Positions 1 through 6,725 of a stretch of 10,943 bases of DNA are shown here, piece after piece. Positions within the stretch are counted from its first letter, which is position 1; every line of letters begins with the position of its first letter. The DNA is from Bacteroidia bacterium. Lineage in GTDB: Bacteria; Bacteroidota; Bacteroidia; Bacteroidales; Azobacteroidaceae. The stretch spans positions 1 through 10,943 of the forward strand of contig BNTT01000099.1 in assembly GCA_025996815.1 (NCBI GenBank), written 5' to 3'. A model generated the notes under the pieces. The model had not been told where the DNA came from. It saw only the letters and a program-made list of their open reading frames with translations, and did no database searches. A program made the translations under genes and the position numbers.

Positions 1-718
1 TGTATCAAATATTATTCTTTTTTCAACACAATACAAGCAATACAGACCCTCTTTGTTTCTTGTTGATGTTAATTGCAGTAAAGCCATACTTAATCTGGGA
101 GTTATTTTTTTCGTCATTCAAGTTGCAGGTTTAATTCACTATCAATCAGCAAATTTTATCATTGGAAGCTATATCGGGATGGAAGATGTGACCTCATACA
201 ATGTTACTTTTAAATATTTCAATGTACTTTATATGGTATTTTCCATCTTTATTTTCCCCTTCTGGTCGGCGGCAACGGATGCTTATGCCTCCAATGATGT
301 GCAGTGGATAAAAAATGCAACAAAGAAATACCTGACTATATATGGTTTGTTTGTAATTGTCGGCATATTTATGCTTTGCGTTTCATCGCTTGCTTATCCC
401 ATTTGGATTGGCAAAGATGTGGTTGACATTCCCTTTATTCATTCTTCATTGTGCCTTATATATATGCTGACTTTGATGTTTGGTTCCATTTTTGGAAATT
501 TGCTCAATGGAATTGGGGCGTTAAAACTTCAATACTATTCTTGTTTCGTTTCGCCAATCTTGTTTATATCTTTATGTATGGGACTAATTAAGTTAAATTT
601 TGGTGTCAGTGCTGTTTTCATAGCATCCATTATTTCCAATTTCAATGGAATAATTCTTGCACCGATGCAATACCGCAAAATTTTTGTGCATGGGAAAGGA
701 GGATTATGGAAAGCGTGA
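1..718 (+). CDS. wzx: Wzx-type oligosaccharide flippase, C-terminal part (5' truncated by window edge)
   Basis: The frame is open from base 2 of the window to the TGA at 716-718, so the gene starts upstream; the first in-frame start-like codon (TTG at 53) is internal. The visible ~238 residues are very hydrophobic, with about six membrane segments. They carry the signature of polysaccharide-biosynthesis flippases: a run like QxxNFIIGSYIG followed by VTSYNV, then PFWSAATDAY and VQWIKNATKKYL. In this family the protein moves lipid-linked oligosaccharide repeat units across the inner membrane. It overlaps the next gene by 13 nt and heads a row of polysaccharide genes, which supports the role. 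The sequence is clearly AT-richer than the tat or nuo regions, as is common for transferred surface-antigen genes. The substrate cannot be read from the sequence. Confidence 0.88.
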   Translation, partial: VSNIILFSTQYKQYRPSLFLVDVNCSKAILNLGVIFFVIQVAGLIHYQSANFIIGSYIGMEDVTSYNVTFKYFNVLYMVFSIFIFPFWSAATDAYASNDVQWIKNATKKYLTIYGLFVIVGIFMLCVSSLAYPIWIGKDVVDIPFIHSSLCLIYMLTLMFGSIFGNLLNGIGALKLQYYSCFVSPILFISLCMGLIKLNFGVSAVFIASIISNFNGIILAPMQYRKIFVHGKGGLWKA

Positions 719-1989
719 AGCCAATAGCAGAAACTCCTTTGCAGCAATATATTACTCGATTTTTGTTGGGGATATTGATTTATTCCGGTGCCACGGTCAT
801 TATAGCCTTGGAGGTCGTTCCGGGGAGTATTATGAACATCGTCCAATTGACGGCTTTGGGGCTTTATGGATATTATTGGGCGAAATTGGCATCACTGCAA
901 AATATCTATTCACGGTATTTGCGTATTGTTATTATTCTCCTTTTGGCTTGGCAGTGCTACATCCTCTTTTACGGATTTATTTTTAATTATCACTACCTCA
1001 AAGAATATCTTTTTAGTAACGGCTATCGGCTATTGCCGTATTTAGTGCCATTGGTTGTGTTTATTCCGGTCAATAATCCGTTGTTTTTGCAGAAATTATT
1101 TGGCTGCATCCATAAGTTTGGTGTATTCTCTCTCTCTGCTTTTCCGTTTCTTTATTTTATTTTAACCTCCGACCAAGGTTTTTCTGAGCAGTATATCTGG
1201 GTGTTTGCAATGGGAAGCGGATTGACTTTGCTGACTGCTTTTTGTCATCCGAAGAAAAATGTACAGATTGCTGTGATTGTGATGTTGGTGGGATTGCTTT
1301 TGGCGACTATCATGGCGCGGCGCAGCATCATGCTGTCATGTGGTTTTTTTTTACTGTTTGCTCTTTTTCTCATCATTTTTGTAAACAAAAATATCACGCT
1401 TGTAAAGAAAATTGGGTTTATCTGTTTGGCGGGATTGATAGGAATAGCGGGGTATGTTGCCTTTGTTTCCAATCAGGATGGAATGTTTTCCAAAATCACC
1501 GAAAAGGCTATGGAAGATACACGGTCAGAGGTGTTTCTGGGCTTCTTTTTGGATATGGATGATAAAGACATCGTGATAGGAAAAGGATTGAATGGCACCT
1601 ATTATTCTCCCGGCGTGGATGAAGATTGGGTGGGCGGCAGAGACAAATCCAACAATTATCGCGATTTAGATTATCGAGCCTATATTGAATGTGGTTATCT
1701 GCAACTGATGTTGAACGGTGGAGCGGTGTATTTAACTCTTTTTCTGTTGGTGTTGCTACCTGCTATTGTGCTGGGACTTGGTTTTTCCAAAAACATTTTT
1801 TCCAAAGGCTGTGCGCTGGTGATTTTTTTGTGGCTGCTTGATATGGCTCCTTTTGGGCTTCCGTGCTTCACGCTGCGCTACTTTATTGTGTGGTTTTGTG
1901 TGGCACTTTGCTACTCCAAAGAGCTGCGCCGGATGAGCAACGAACAAATAAAAGAACTTTTATATCCCCAACAAAATAAAGCACTATGA
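706..1989 (+). CDS. wzy: Wzy/O-antigen-ligase-like polysaccharide polymerase (polytopic membrane protein)
   Basis: This 427-residue protein has about twelve predicted membrane segments (for example around 18-36, 44-62, 72-94, 163-203, 208-226, 233-253, 335-358, 367-385 and 388-403). One large polar loop spans about 254-328, directly before the segment RAYIECGYLQLMLNGG. A big extracytoplasmic loop next to a conserved 'xxE.GYLQLLLxGG' stretch is typical of the O-antigen ligase/polymerase superfamily. These proteins join oligosaccharide repeat units in the periplasm or transfer them to lipid A. An ARRS motif lies at 204-207. Position between a flippase and a glycosyltransferase favours polymerase (Wzy), but WaaL-type ligase cannot be excluded, since the families are distinguished poorly by sequence. 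The ATG is preceded by AAAGGAGG (695-702), unusually SD-like for this phylum but only 3 nt from the start and also coding for the flippase C-terminus. Confidence 0.8.
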   Translation: MESVKPIAETPLQQYITRFLLGILIYSGATVIIALEVVPGSIMNIVQLTALGLYGYYWAKLASLQNIYSRYLRIVIILLLAWQCYILFYGFIFNYHYLKEYLFSNGYRLLPYLVPLVVFIPVNNPLFLQKLFGCIHKFGVFSLSAFPFLYFILTSDQGFSEQYIWVFAMGSGLTLLTAFCHPKKNVQIAVIVMLVGLLLATIMARRSIMLSCGFFLLFALFLIIFVNKNITLVKKIGFICLAGLIGIAGYVAFVSNQDGMFSKITEKAMEDTRSEVFLGFFLDMDDKDIVIGKGLNGTYYSPGVDEDWVGGRDKSNNYRDLDYRAYIECGYLQLMLNGGAVYLTLFLLVLLPAIVLGLGFSKNIFSKGCALVIFLWLLDMAPFGLPCFTLRYFIVWFCVALCYSKELRRMSNEQIKELLYPQQNKAL

Positions 1990-3227
1990 AAGTAATCCTG
2001 TTGACCGACCAGCTAATTCAATCCAAAGACACATTCATTGTGGGCGGGTGGATGCAATCGCTGATACAGGTTTTGCAGGCTTCAACAACGCTGGAAGTGG
2101 CTGTTGTGGGACTAACTCGCGGCGAAGCTTGCGTTGAAAAAGAGCATAATATTACATGGTACAAGGTCAAGGAACGCACTTATAACCCCTTTGAGCGGGT
2201 TTATCGCCGTTGGCGATGTACTATTCAGGATAGTGAGGTTATAGAGGATTATGTTGTTGCCATTCAGGATTTTAAGCCCGATATTGTACATATTTTCGGC
2301 GTGGAAAATTTTTTATGCAACGTTATTCCTCACGTTGATTCAAAAGTGGTTGTGCATCTGCAAGGTTTAATCCATCCGTATCTCAACGCCTATTTTCCTC
2401 CGGGCATTTCCGAAGATTTGTTTGTCCGTCGGTCTTTTCATTTGGGCACCTGTGTGCGCGGGGCTGGTCAGCGGCAGTGGCATAAGATGTTTCAGGCACT
2501 TGGGAAGCGGGAATCGGCGTATTTCCGTTCAATCCGCTTTGTGATGGGGCGCACCCATTGGGATAAAGCCATTGCCGCAGCCTTGGCAAAAGATGCGCAC
2601 TATTTTCATTTGGACGAAGTGCTTCGCCCCGATTTTTATGCCGCTGAAGCGTGGCAACCGAAGCAGCGCGAAGTGGCGCAATTCATTTCCGTCTTGTCGC
2701 CGTCCACCTACAAGGGCTTTGATGTGATTTTGAAGACGGCTTCGCTATTAGTATCCAGAGGCATCCGGTTTCAATGGACAGTCTGCGGCACGTCCGAAGC
2801 AGACATAATTGTGCGCACTATGGAAAAAATACTGCAAAAGAAATTCAGTCAAAACAATGTATCGTTTTTGGGTCGGCAAACAGCCCCGGAGTTAGTTTCG
2901 CGGTTGCTGGATGCCGATATATTCATCCACCCGTCTTACATTGAGAATAGCCCCAACAGCGTGTGCGAGGCGCAGATATTAGGGTTGCCGGTGGTTGCCT
3001 CCTATGTGGGCGGGATTCCCTCATTGATAGAAAATGAAAAAACAGGCATTCTGTTTCCGGCAAATGACATCTATTTCCTTTCGGAAACGATTGTGTCGCT
3101 ACTAAGCGAGCCGCAAAAAATGCAATTGCTCGGACAAAATGCAAGAAAAGTTGCCCGACAGCGGCATGACAGAGATGCAATTTTAAAAGAAATTGAGCAT
3201 ATTTACAAACAAATACTACAATCATGA
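1986..3227 (+). CDS. Glycosyltransferase, GT-B fold, GT4-type
   Basis: This 413-residue protein has a Rossmann-like N-terminal acceptor half and a C-terminal Glycos_transf_1 (PF00534-like) half starting near residue 233. Visible signatures are the donor-binding loop SPSTYKGFD (K243), GRQTAPELVSRLL (296-308), DADIFIHPSYIE, the EX7E pair E320/E328 (E-NSPNSVC-E), GLPVVAS (333-339) and VGGIPSLI (341-348). In the retaining GT4 family these bind the nucleotide-sugar. It probably adds one sugar to the lipid-linked repeat unit at the cytoplasmic face of the inner membrane. Donor and linkage cannot be predicted. The start ATG overlaps the polymerase stop (ATGA at 1986-1989), and its own stop overlaps the next start in the same way, which indicates translational coupling. 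No signal peptide is seen. Full length for the family. Confidence 0.9.
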   Translation: MKVILLTDQLIQSKDTFIVGGWMQSLIQVLQASTTLEVAVVGLTRGEACVEKEHNITWYKVKERTYNPFERVYRRWRCTIQDSEVIEDYVVAIQDFKPDIVHIFGVENFLCNVIPHVDSKVVVHLQGLIHPYLNAYFPPGISEDLFVRRSFHLGTCVRGAGQRQWHKMFQALGKRESAYFRSIRFVMGRTHWDKAIAAALAKDAHYFHLDEVLRPDFYAAEAWQPKQREVAQFISVLSPSTYKGFDVILKTASLLVSRGIRFQWTVCGTSEADIIVRTMEKILQKKFSQNNVSFLGRQTAPELVSRLLDADIFIHPSYIENSPNSVCEAQILGLPVVASYVGGIPSLIENEKTGILFPANDIYFLSETIVSLLSEPQKMQLLGQNARKVARQRHDRDAILKEIEHIYKQILQS

Positions 3228-3865
3228 ATCGCTACATCAAAAAACTCATCACTGACCCCACAGGTTATATTCAATCAAATTTGTGGGAGCGAAAGTATCA
3301 GATAAATCAGTGGTACTACTCCGGTTTTATGCACATTGTATTGGCACTAAAAGGTGTTAGGGCAAATAAGGCGGTGTTTTACAATAAGTCTAATTTCTAC
3401 CGCTGTCCCGAATCAACCATCAAGATTGGGCAAAATTGCATCTTTGATTCTTCCAAACACCACAATATGATAGGCGTAAACCGTTGTTGCATCGTGGCTA
3501 CGCTTTCCAAGCAAGCGCAATTAACAATCGGCAACGCGAGTGGATTTTCCGGCGTAAAGATTAGCTGTTTTCAGAGCATCACCATCGGCGATGACTGCCT
3601 GACAGGTGCCAACGTGCTGATAACCGATTCCGATTGGCACCCGATAGCCCCCGCGCGAAGGCATGAATACGGAGAGGATGCGCCCATTGCAACAAGACCT
3701 GTCAAAATTGGCAACAATGTTTTCATCGGTGTCAATTCCATCATTTTGAAAGGCACCACGATAGGTGACAATTCCGTGATTGGTGCCGGCAGTGTGGTGT
3801 CGGGCACTATCCCTGCCAATGTGATTGCGGCGGGCAATCCGTGCAAAGTCATTAAATCGCTATAA
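3224..3865 (+). CDS. Hexapeptide-repeat (left-handed beta-helix) O-acyltransferase
   Basis: This 213-residue protein has a short non-repeat N-terminal part (about 1-64) followed by hexapeptide repeats that form a left-handed beta-helix. The end is diagnostic: KIGNNVFIGVNSIILKG (161-177), then TIGDNSVIGAGSVVSG and IPANVIAAGNPCKVIKSL, the standard tail of maltose-acetyltransferase/CatB/WbbJ-like enzymes. The DSDWHP motif (135-140) supplies the likely catalytic His139. These cytoplasmic trimers transfer acetyl (or another acyl group) from acyl-CoA to a sugar hydroxyl. Here the target is probably a sugar of the polysaccharide made by the upstream genes, an inference from ATGA coupling to the glycosyltransferase (3224-3227). 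A serine acetyltransferase is less likely given the DxDxH loop and the context. It is the last gene of the cluster; only 25 nt separate it from the convergent neighbour and no hairpin terminator is visible there. Confidence 0.9.
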   Translation: MNRYIKKLITDPTGYIQSNLWERKYQINQWYYSGFMHIVLALKGVRANKAVFYNKSNFYRCPESTIKIGQNCIFDSSKHHNMIGVNRCCIVATLSKQAQLTIGNASGFSGVKISCFQSITIGDDCLTGANVLITDSDWHPIAPARRHEYGEDAPIATRPVKIGNNVFIGVNSIILKGTTIGDNSVIGAGSVVSGTIPANVIAAGNPCKVIKSL

Positions 3866-3890
3866 ATCAATTTCTTAACTCATATTGGGG

Positions 3891-5489
3891 CTACTCAGCC
3901 ACTTTCCACTCCTTGATATTACGCGCCGCAGTGTCGAAAACCACGCCCACCTTCACAATCTCGCGTTTTTCATCAGGATTGGTTTCAAAGGGCTTTGCAT
4001 AGCCCTTTTCCTCGATTTGGGCAAGAGCCTCATCGACAGTGCCCCCAGCGGTGACTTTAAATTCAAAGATGTAGATTTTTTCATCCGTTTTGATGATGGC
4101 ATCCGCTCTGCCGATGTTTCCGCGCACCTCGGCGAATGTGAACTCGCCGAGGAGAGTCATCAGAACATAGAAAACGTATTGGTAATCCTTCTCATTTGCT
4201 GCATCGCTGTGCAAATCGTAAGGGAGGGCGGCGAAGAAAGAGGTTAGGCGGTCGAAGAACGACTCCAAATCGCCCTTGTAGAGGTCGTAACCAAACTTGG
4301 CAAAGCCGTAATTGGAATTGCCTGTTATCGGTTCGGAATATGCTCGAAACAAAGAGCGCGAAAAACCGCGGCGCACTTCTCCATTGGGAAAGCCTAACAA
4401 ATAAGAATCCATTGCTTCTTGGTAGCCCTGTATCGTCAAATAGCCTGCCTGAAAGAGCATTGGGATGGAATTTCCGCTTTCGCGTCGATAATCATTTATT
4501 TCACCGGCAGGCACCATAACCCCTTTCTCAAAATCCAAAATTTCAAACTTGTTTTGCACCAATTCGTTTATCAAAAATGTGGGTGTGCCTGTTTCGTACC
4601 AATAATCACCAAATTCTCCTTTTGCTAAAACGTTTATAGTACTGAATGGATTATATACACTTGTTCCACTTCGATGAAAGTGGTAGCCATTATATTCATC
4701 CTTCATCTTCTCGAGCGTTTTCTCGTATGAAAGTCCCGTTGCCCGTGCCAAGTTTTGAATTTCCGGCTCAAAATTAGCTTCCAATTCTTCTTGAGTAATG
4801 CCGCAAATGGCATCATATTTTTCCTGCAACGATATGTCACTCAACTGATTAAGGTCGGAAAATACACTTACTTTTGAAAATTTGGTTACGCCCGTCAACA
4901 AAGCGAAGCGGATATATTGGTCGGCACCCTTCAACACAGAGAAAAAGCCTTTGAGAACATCTCTTACTTGTTGGTTTAGTTCAGGTTTGTCCATTGTTTG
5001 GGTCAGTGCTCTATCGTATTCATCAATCAGGACGACAACATTTTTGCCGGTTTGCTTAGACGCTCGTTTTATTAGTCCTTCAAACCGTTGTCCAAAAGAT
5101 TCTTCATTTTCTTCTTTCCCCCATATTGCTTCTAAATTAGAGAGTTTGTGATTGAGAAAAGACTCCACCTGCGCCACATCATCGTTGTAAGTATCAATCA
5201 CAAAATCAAAAATAAACACCGGATATTTCACCCATTCTGTTTCCAATTTTTCCATCGCCAACCCTTTGAACAGTTCTTTATCTCCGCGGAAATAGGCGGC
5301 AAGTGTGGAAACGAGTAAACTCTTCCCAAACCGGCGCGGGCGGGAGAGAAAATTGTGGGTAGCATCATGCGCTAATTCATAAACCAGTGCCGTTTTATCA
5401 ACATAGACCCAATCCTCCAGCACCATCTTATCAAAGGTCTGGATGCCAATCGGCATCTTACGGCGGCGAATATTTGTGTTGTTGTTCAT
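3891..5489 (-). CDS. AAA-ATPase-like protein with C-terminal PD-(D/E)XK nuclease-like domain (PF09820 + PF08011 type)
   Basis: This 532-residue protein begins with MPIGIQTFDKM (12-22) and VYVDKTALVYEL, the hallmark start of the PF09820 'AAA-ATPase_like' family. It has a family-typical degenerate Walker A SRPRRFGKSLL (49-59, K56) and Walker B VVVLIDEYDRAL (151-162, D156/E157). A motif LLTGVTKFSKVSVFSDLNQL (197-216) follows. The C-terminal part has a PD-(D/E)XK-like core: GRADAII (460-466, D463) and YIFEFK (473-478, E476/K478). The fold is that of an ATPase fused to a restriction-like nuclease domain. The family is highly multiplied in Bacteroidales genomes and has no settled function; roles in DNA metabolism or mobile elements have been suggested but not shown. 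Length and all motifs look intact. The ATG at 5489 lies about 20 nt downstream of a TACCTTTG -7 element. It is a monocistronic gene between two + strand units and unrelated to either. Confidence 0.9.
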   Translation of the reverse strand: MNNNTNIRRRKMPIGIQTFDKMVLEDWVYVDKTALVYELAHDATHNFLSRPRRFGKSLLVSTLAAYFRGDKELFKGLAMEKLETEWVKYPVFIFDFVIDTYNDDVAQVESFLNHKLSNLEAIWGKEENEESFGQRFEGLIKRASKQTGKNVVVLIDEYDRALTQTMDKPELNQQVRDVLKGFFSVLKGADQYIRFALLTGVTKFSKVSVFSDLNQLSDISLQEKYDAICGITQEELEANFEPEIQNLARATGLSYEKTLEKMKDEYNGYHFHRSGTSVYNPFSTINVLAKGEFGDYWYETGTPTFLINELVQNKFEILDFEKGVMVPAGEINDYRRESGNSIPMLFQAGYLTIQGYQEAMDSYLLGFPNGEVRRGFSRSLFRAYSEPITGNSNYGFAKFGYDLYKGDLESFFDRLTSFFAALPYDLHSDAANEKDYQYVFYVLMTLLGEFTFAEVRGNIGRADAIIKTDEKIYIFEFKVTAGGTVDEALAQIEEKGYAKPFETNPDEKREIVKVGVVFDTAARNIKEWKVAE

Positions 5490-5511
5490 TTTTTTTGATG
5501 TTGTTTGTCGG

Positions 5512-5543
5512 CAAAGGTAGCATTTTTTTTTGAATAATGGAAA
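5512..5543 (-). promoter_or_regulatory. Promoter of the AAA-ATPase-like gene
   Basis: Read on the minus strand, TACCTTTG (5519-5512) matches the Bacteroidota -7 consensus TAnnTTTG exactly. The best -33 match is TTTC (5543-5540) 20 nt upstream, one mismatch from TTTG. The start codon at 5489 would follow a leader of about 15-20 nt, short and A-rich as usual in this phylum. The element forms one arm of the inverted repeat described separately. Confidence 0.6.
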
Positions 5544-5558
5544 AAAATGCTAACTTTG
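5529..5558 (+). promoter_or_regulatory. Second, distal plus-strand promoter-like element upstream of tatA
   Basis: TTTG (5529-5532), an 18-nt spacer and TAACTTTG (5551-5558) match the Bacteroidota -33/-7 pattern. Transcription would begin near 5563-5566, about 150 nt before tatA, giving either a long tatA leader or a separate small transcript. No convincing gene lies in between: there is only a 13-codon open frame from ATG 5625 to TAA 5664-5666, which I do not call. Confidence 0.5.
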
Positions 5559-5657
5559 TGGTCCCAACTCCCCCGACCAACGCTACATAACAACTGAGAA
5601 GGGAATAGCGCGTTCAATCAGCAAATGCAACTTTTGCGCAGAAAAGAAGTAAAAACA

Positions 5658-5690
5658 TTTGAATAATTCAAAAAATTATTTGTACCTTTG
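5658..5690 (+). promoter_or_regulatory. Proximal promoter of tatA-tatC
   Basis: TTTG (5658-5661), 21 nt, then TACCTTTG (5683-5690), an exact -7 match. The predicted start of transcription (about 5696) leaves a leader of roughly 20 nt before the tatA ATG. That leader is A/T-only, with an 8-nt AAAAATAT unit repeated at 5702-5709 and 5710-5717 running into the start codon. The -33 element is embedded in a perfect palindrome TTTGAAT-A-ATTCAAA (5658-5672), a possible operator. Confidence 0.7.
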
Positions 5691-5715
5691 CGGCGAAATA
5701 TAAAAATATAAAAAT

Positions 5716-5913
5716 ATGAAAACTTTATTATTTGGTTTTCCACAGGGTGGAGAGTTGATTATCATTTTGGTTGTCGTGTTGTTGCTTTTTGGCGGCAAAA
5801 AAATTCCCGAATTGATGTCCGGCATCGGCAAAGGTGTGAGAGGCTTCAAAGACGGGCTGAAGGACATCGAAAAGGATATTAAGGAAGATGCGAGCACCGA
5901 ATTAAAGGCGTAA
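5716..5913 (+). CDS. tatA: Twin-arginine translocase subunit TatA
   Basis: This 65-residue protein has the standard TatA plan: a short N-terminus, one membrane helix (about 13-25, ELIIILVVVLLLF), the FGG hinge (25-27), then KKIPELMSGIGKGVRGFKDGLK as an amphipathic helix and a charged tail. TatA oligomers form the pore or weaken the membrane so that folded proteins with RR signal peptides can cross the inner membrane. The polar residue at the start of the helix is Glu13. No separate tatB is present, so this protein probably serves both roles with TatC, as in other minimal TatAC systems. The ATG lies about 20 nt after a strong -7 element; tatC follows 21 nt after the stop. Confidence 0.95.
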   Translation: MKTLLFGFPQGGELIIILVVVLLLFGGKKIPELMSGIGKGVRGFKDGLKDIEKDIKEDASTELKA

Positions 5914-5934
5914 TCTTCTCCCGAACAGCCAACA

Positions 5935-6714
5935 ATGAACACCCCTGAAATGTCTTTTTGGGACCATTTGGAAGAACTCCGCTGGACGTTGTTCCGTATT
6001 GTCATGGTATTGCTTATCTTTGCAATCGGGGCTTTCGTGGCTATGCCGTGGCTGTTCGACAATTTTATTCTGGGACCTGCCCATGCCGATTTTTTCGTGT
6101 ATAAATATCTGTGTGAATGGAGCAAACACCTGTCCTTTTTGCCGGATTTTTGCAACACAAACCACACGGTCGGCATGATAAACATTGACCTCACTGCCCA
6201 GTTTTTCCGCCATTTGAGCACTTCGGGGTGGGTGGCGTTTGTGCTGATTTGTCCCTATATTCTGTTTGAAGCGTGGCACTACGTCAGCCCCGCCCTCTAC
6301 GACCACGAGCGGAAAAACGTGCGCTGGGTGTTTATGCTGGGGGCGGTCATGTTTTTCATCGGTTGCGCAGTCGGCTATGTCGCCATTTTTCCGATGACGC
6401 TGCAATTTCTCTATTCCTATTCGCTGAGTGATGTGATTCGCAACGAGATTTCGCTGGATTCGTATATGGACACTTTTCTGATGCTGATTTTGGCGATGGG
6501 GGTGGTTTTTGAGATGCCGTTGCTGTCGTGGCTCCTGTCGCAGATTGGTATTCTGAAGAAATCGTTTTTTCGCAAATATCGCCGTTATGCCATCGTGGTG
6601 TTGCTGATTGTGGCGGCGGTTATCACGCCTACGGGCGACCCGTTCACGCTTTCGCTCGTCTTTTTCCCCCTCTACGGGCTTTATGAACTGAGTATTTTCT
6701 TTGTGAAGGCGTAA
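5935..6714 (+). CDS. tatC: Twin-arginine translocase subunit TatC
   Basis: This 259-residue protein has six membrane segments (about 20-40, 97-118, 131-152, 180-200, 216-230 and 235-251). Conserved TatC signatures are FWDHLEELR (8-16; E14 corresponds to E. coli E15), SPALYDHERK (118-127; E125 corresponds to E. coli E103), GVVFEMP (189-195) and TPTGDPF (231-237). TatC is the receptor for twin-arginine signal peptides and works with TatA. The first periplasmic loop (about 41-96) is longer than in E. coli and contains two Cys (60 and 73) that could pair. The start at 5935 is preferred; M6 (5950) is also possible, since the conserved part begins just after it. It converges on the minus-strand protease gene with only 11 nt between the two stops and no hairpin terminator. 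Confidence 0.96.
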   Translation: MNTPEMSFWDHLEELRWTLFRIVMVLLIFAIGAFVAMPWLFDNFILGPAHADFFVYKYLCEWSKHLSFLPDFCNTNHTVGMINIDLTAQFFRHLSTSGWVAFVLICPYILFEAWHYVSPALYDHERKNVRWVFMLGAVMFFIGCAVGYVAIFPMTLQFLYSYSLSDVIRNEISLDSYMDTFLMLILAMGVVFEMPLLSWLLSQIGILKKSFFRKYRRYAIVVLLIVAAVITPTGDPFTLSLVFFPLYGLYELSIFFVKA

Positions 6715-6725
6715 ATCAGTTACTG

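Larger units (their letters stand above)
5512..5558. repeat. 18-nt near-perfect inverted repeat with outward-facing promoter elements
   Basis: The left arm CAAAGGTAGCATTTTTTT (5512-5529) and right arm AAAAAAATGCTAACTTTG (5541-5558) are complementary at 17 of 18 positions, around an 11-nt centre. The outer 8 nt of each arm form a TAnnTTTG -7 element pointing outward: TACCTTTG on the minus strand and TAACTTTG on the plus strand. It could be a bidirectional promoter, a regulator-binding palindrome, or both. Confidence 0.75.

Noticed and set aside
3866..3890. Possible bidirectional terminator between the acyltransferase and the AAA-like gene
   Set aside because: The 25-nt gap has no hairpin with a T-run on either strand.
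5625..5666. 13-codon open frame upstream of tatA
   Set aside because: It is too short to support, overlaps the tatA -33 element and has no recognisable ribosome-binding context. It is kept only as a possible gene remnant.
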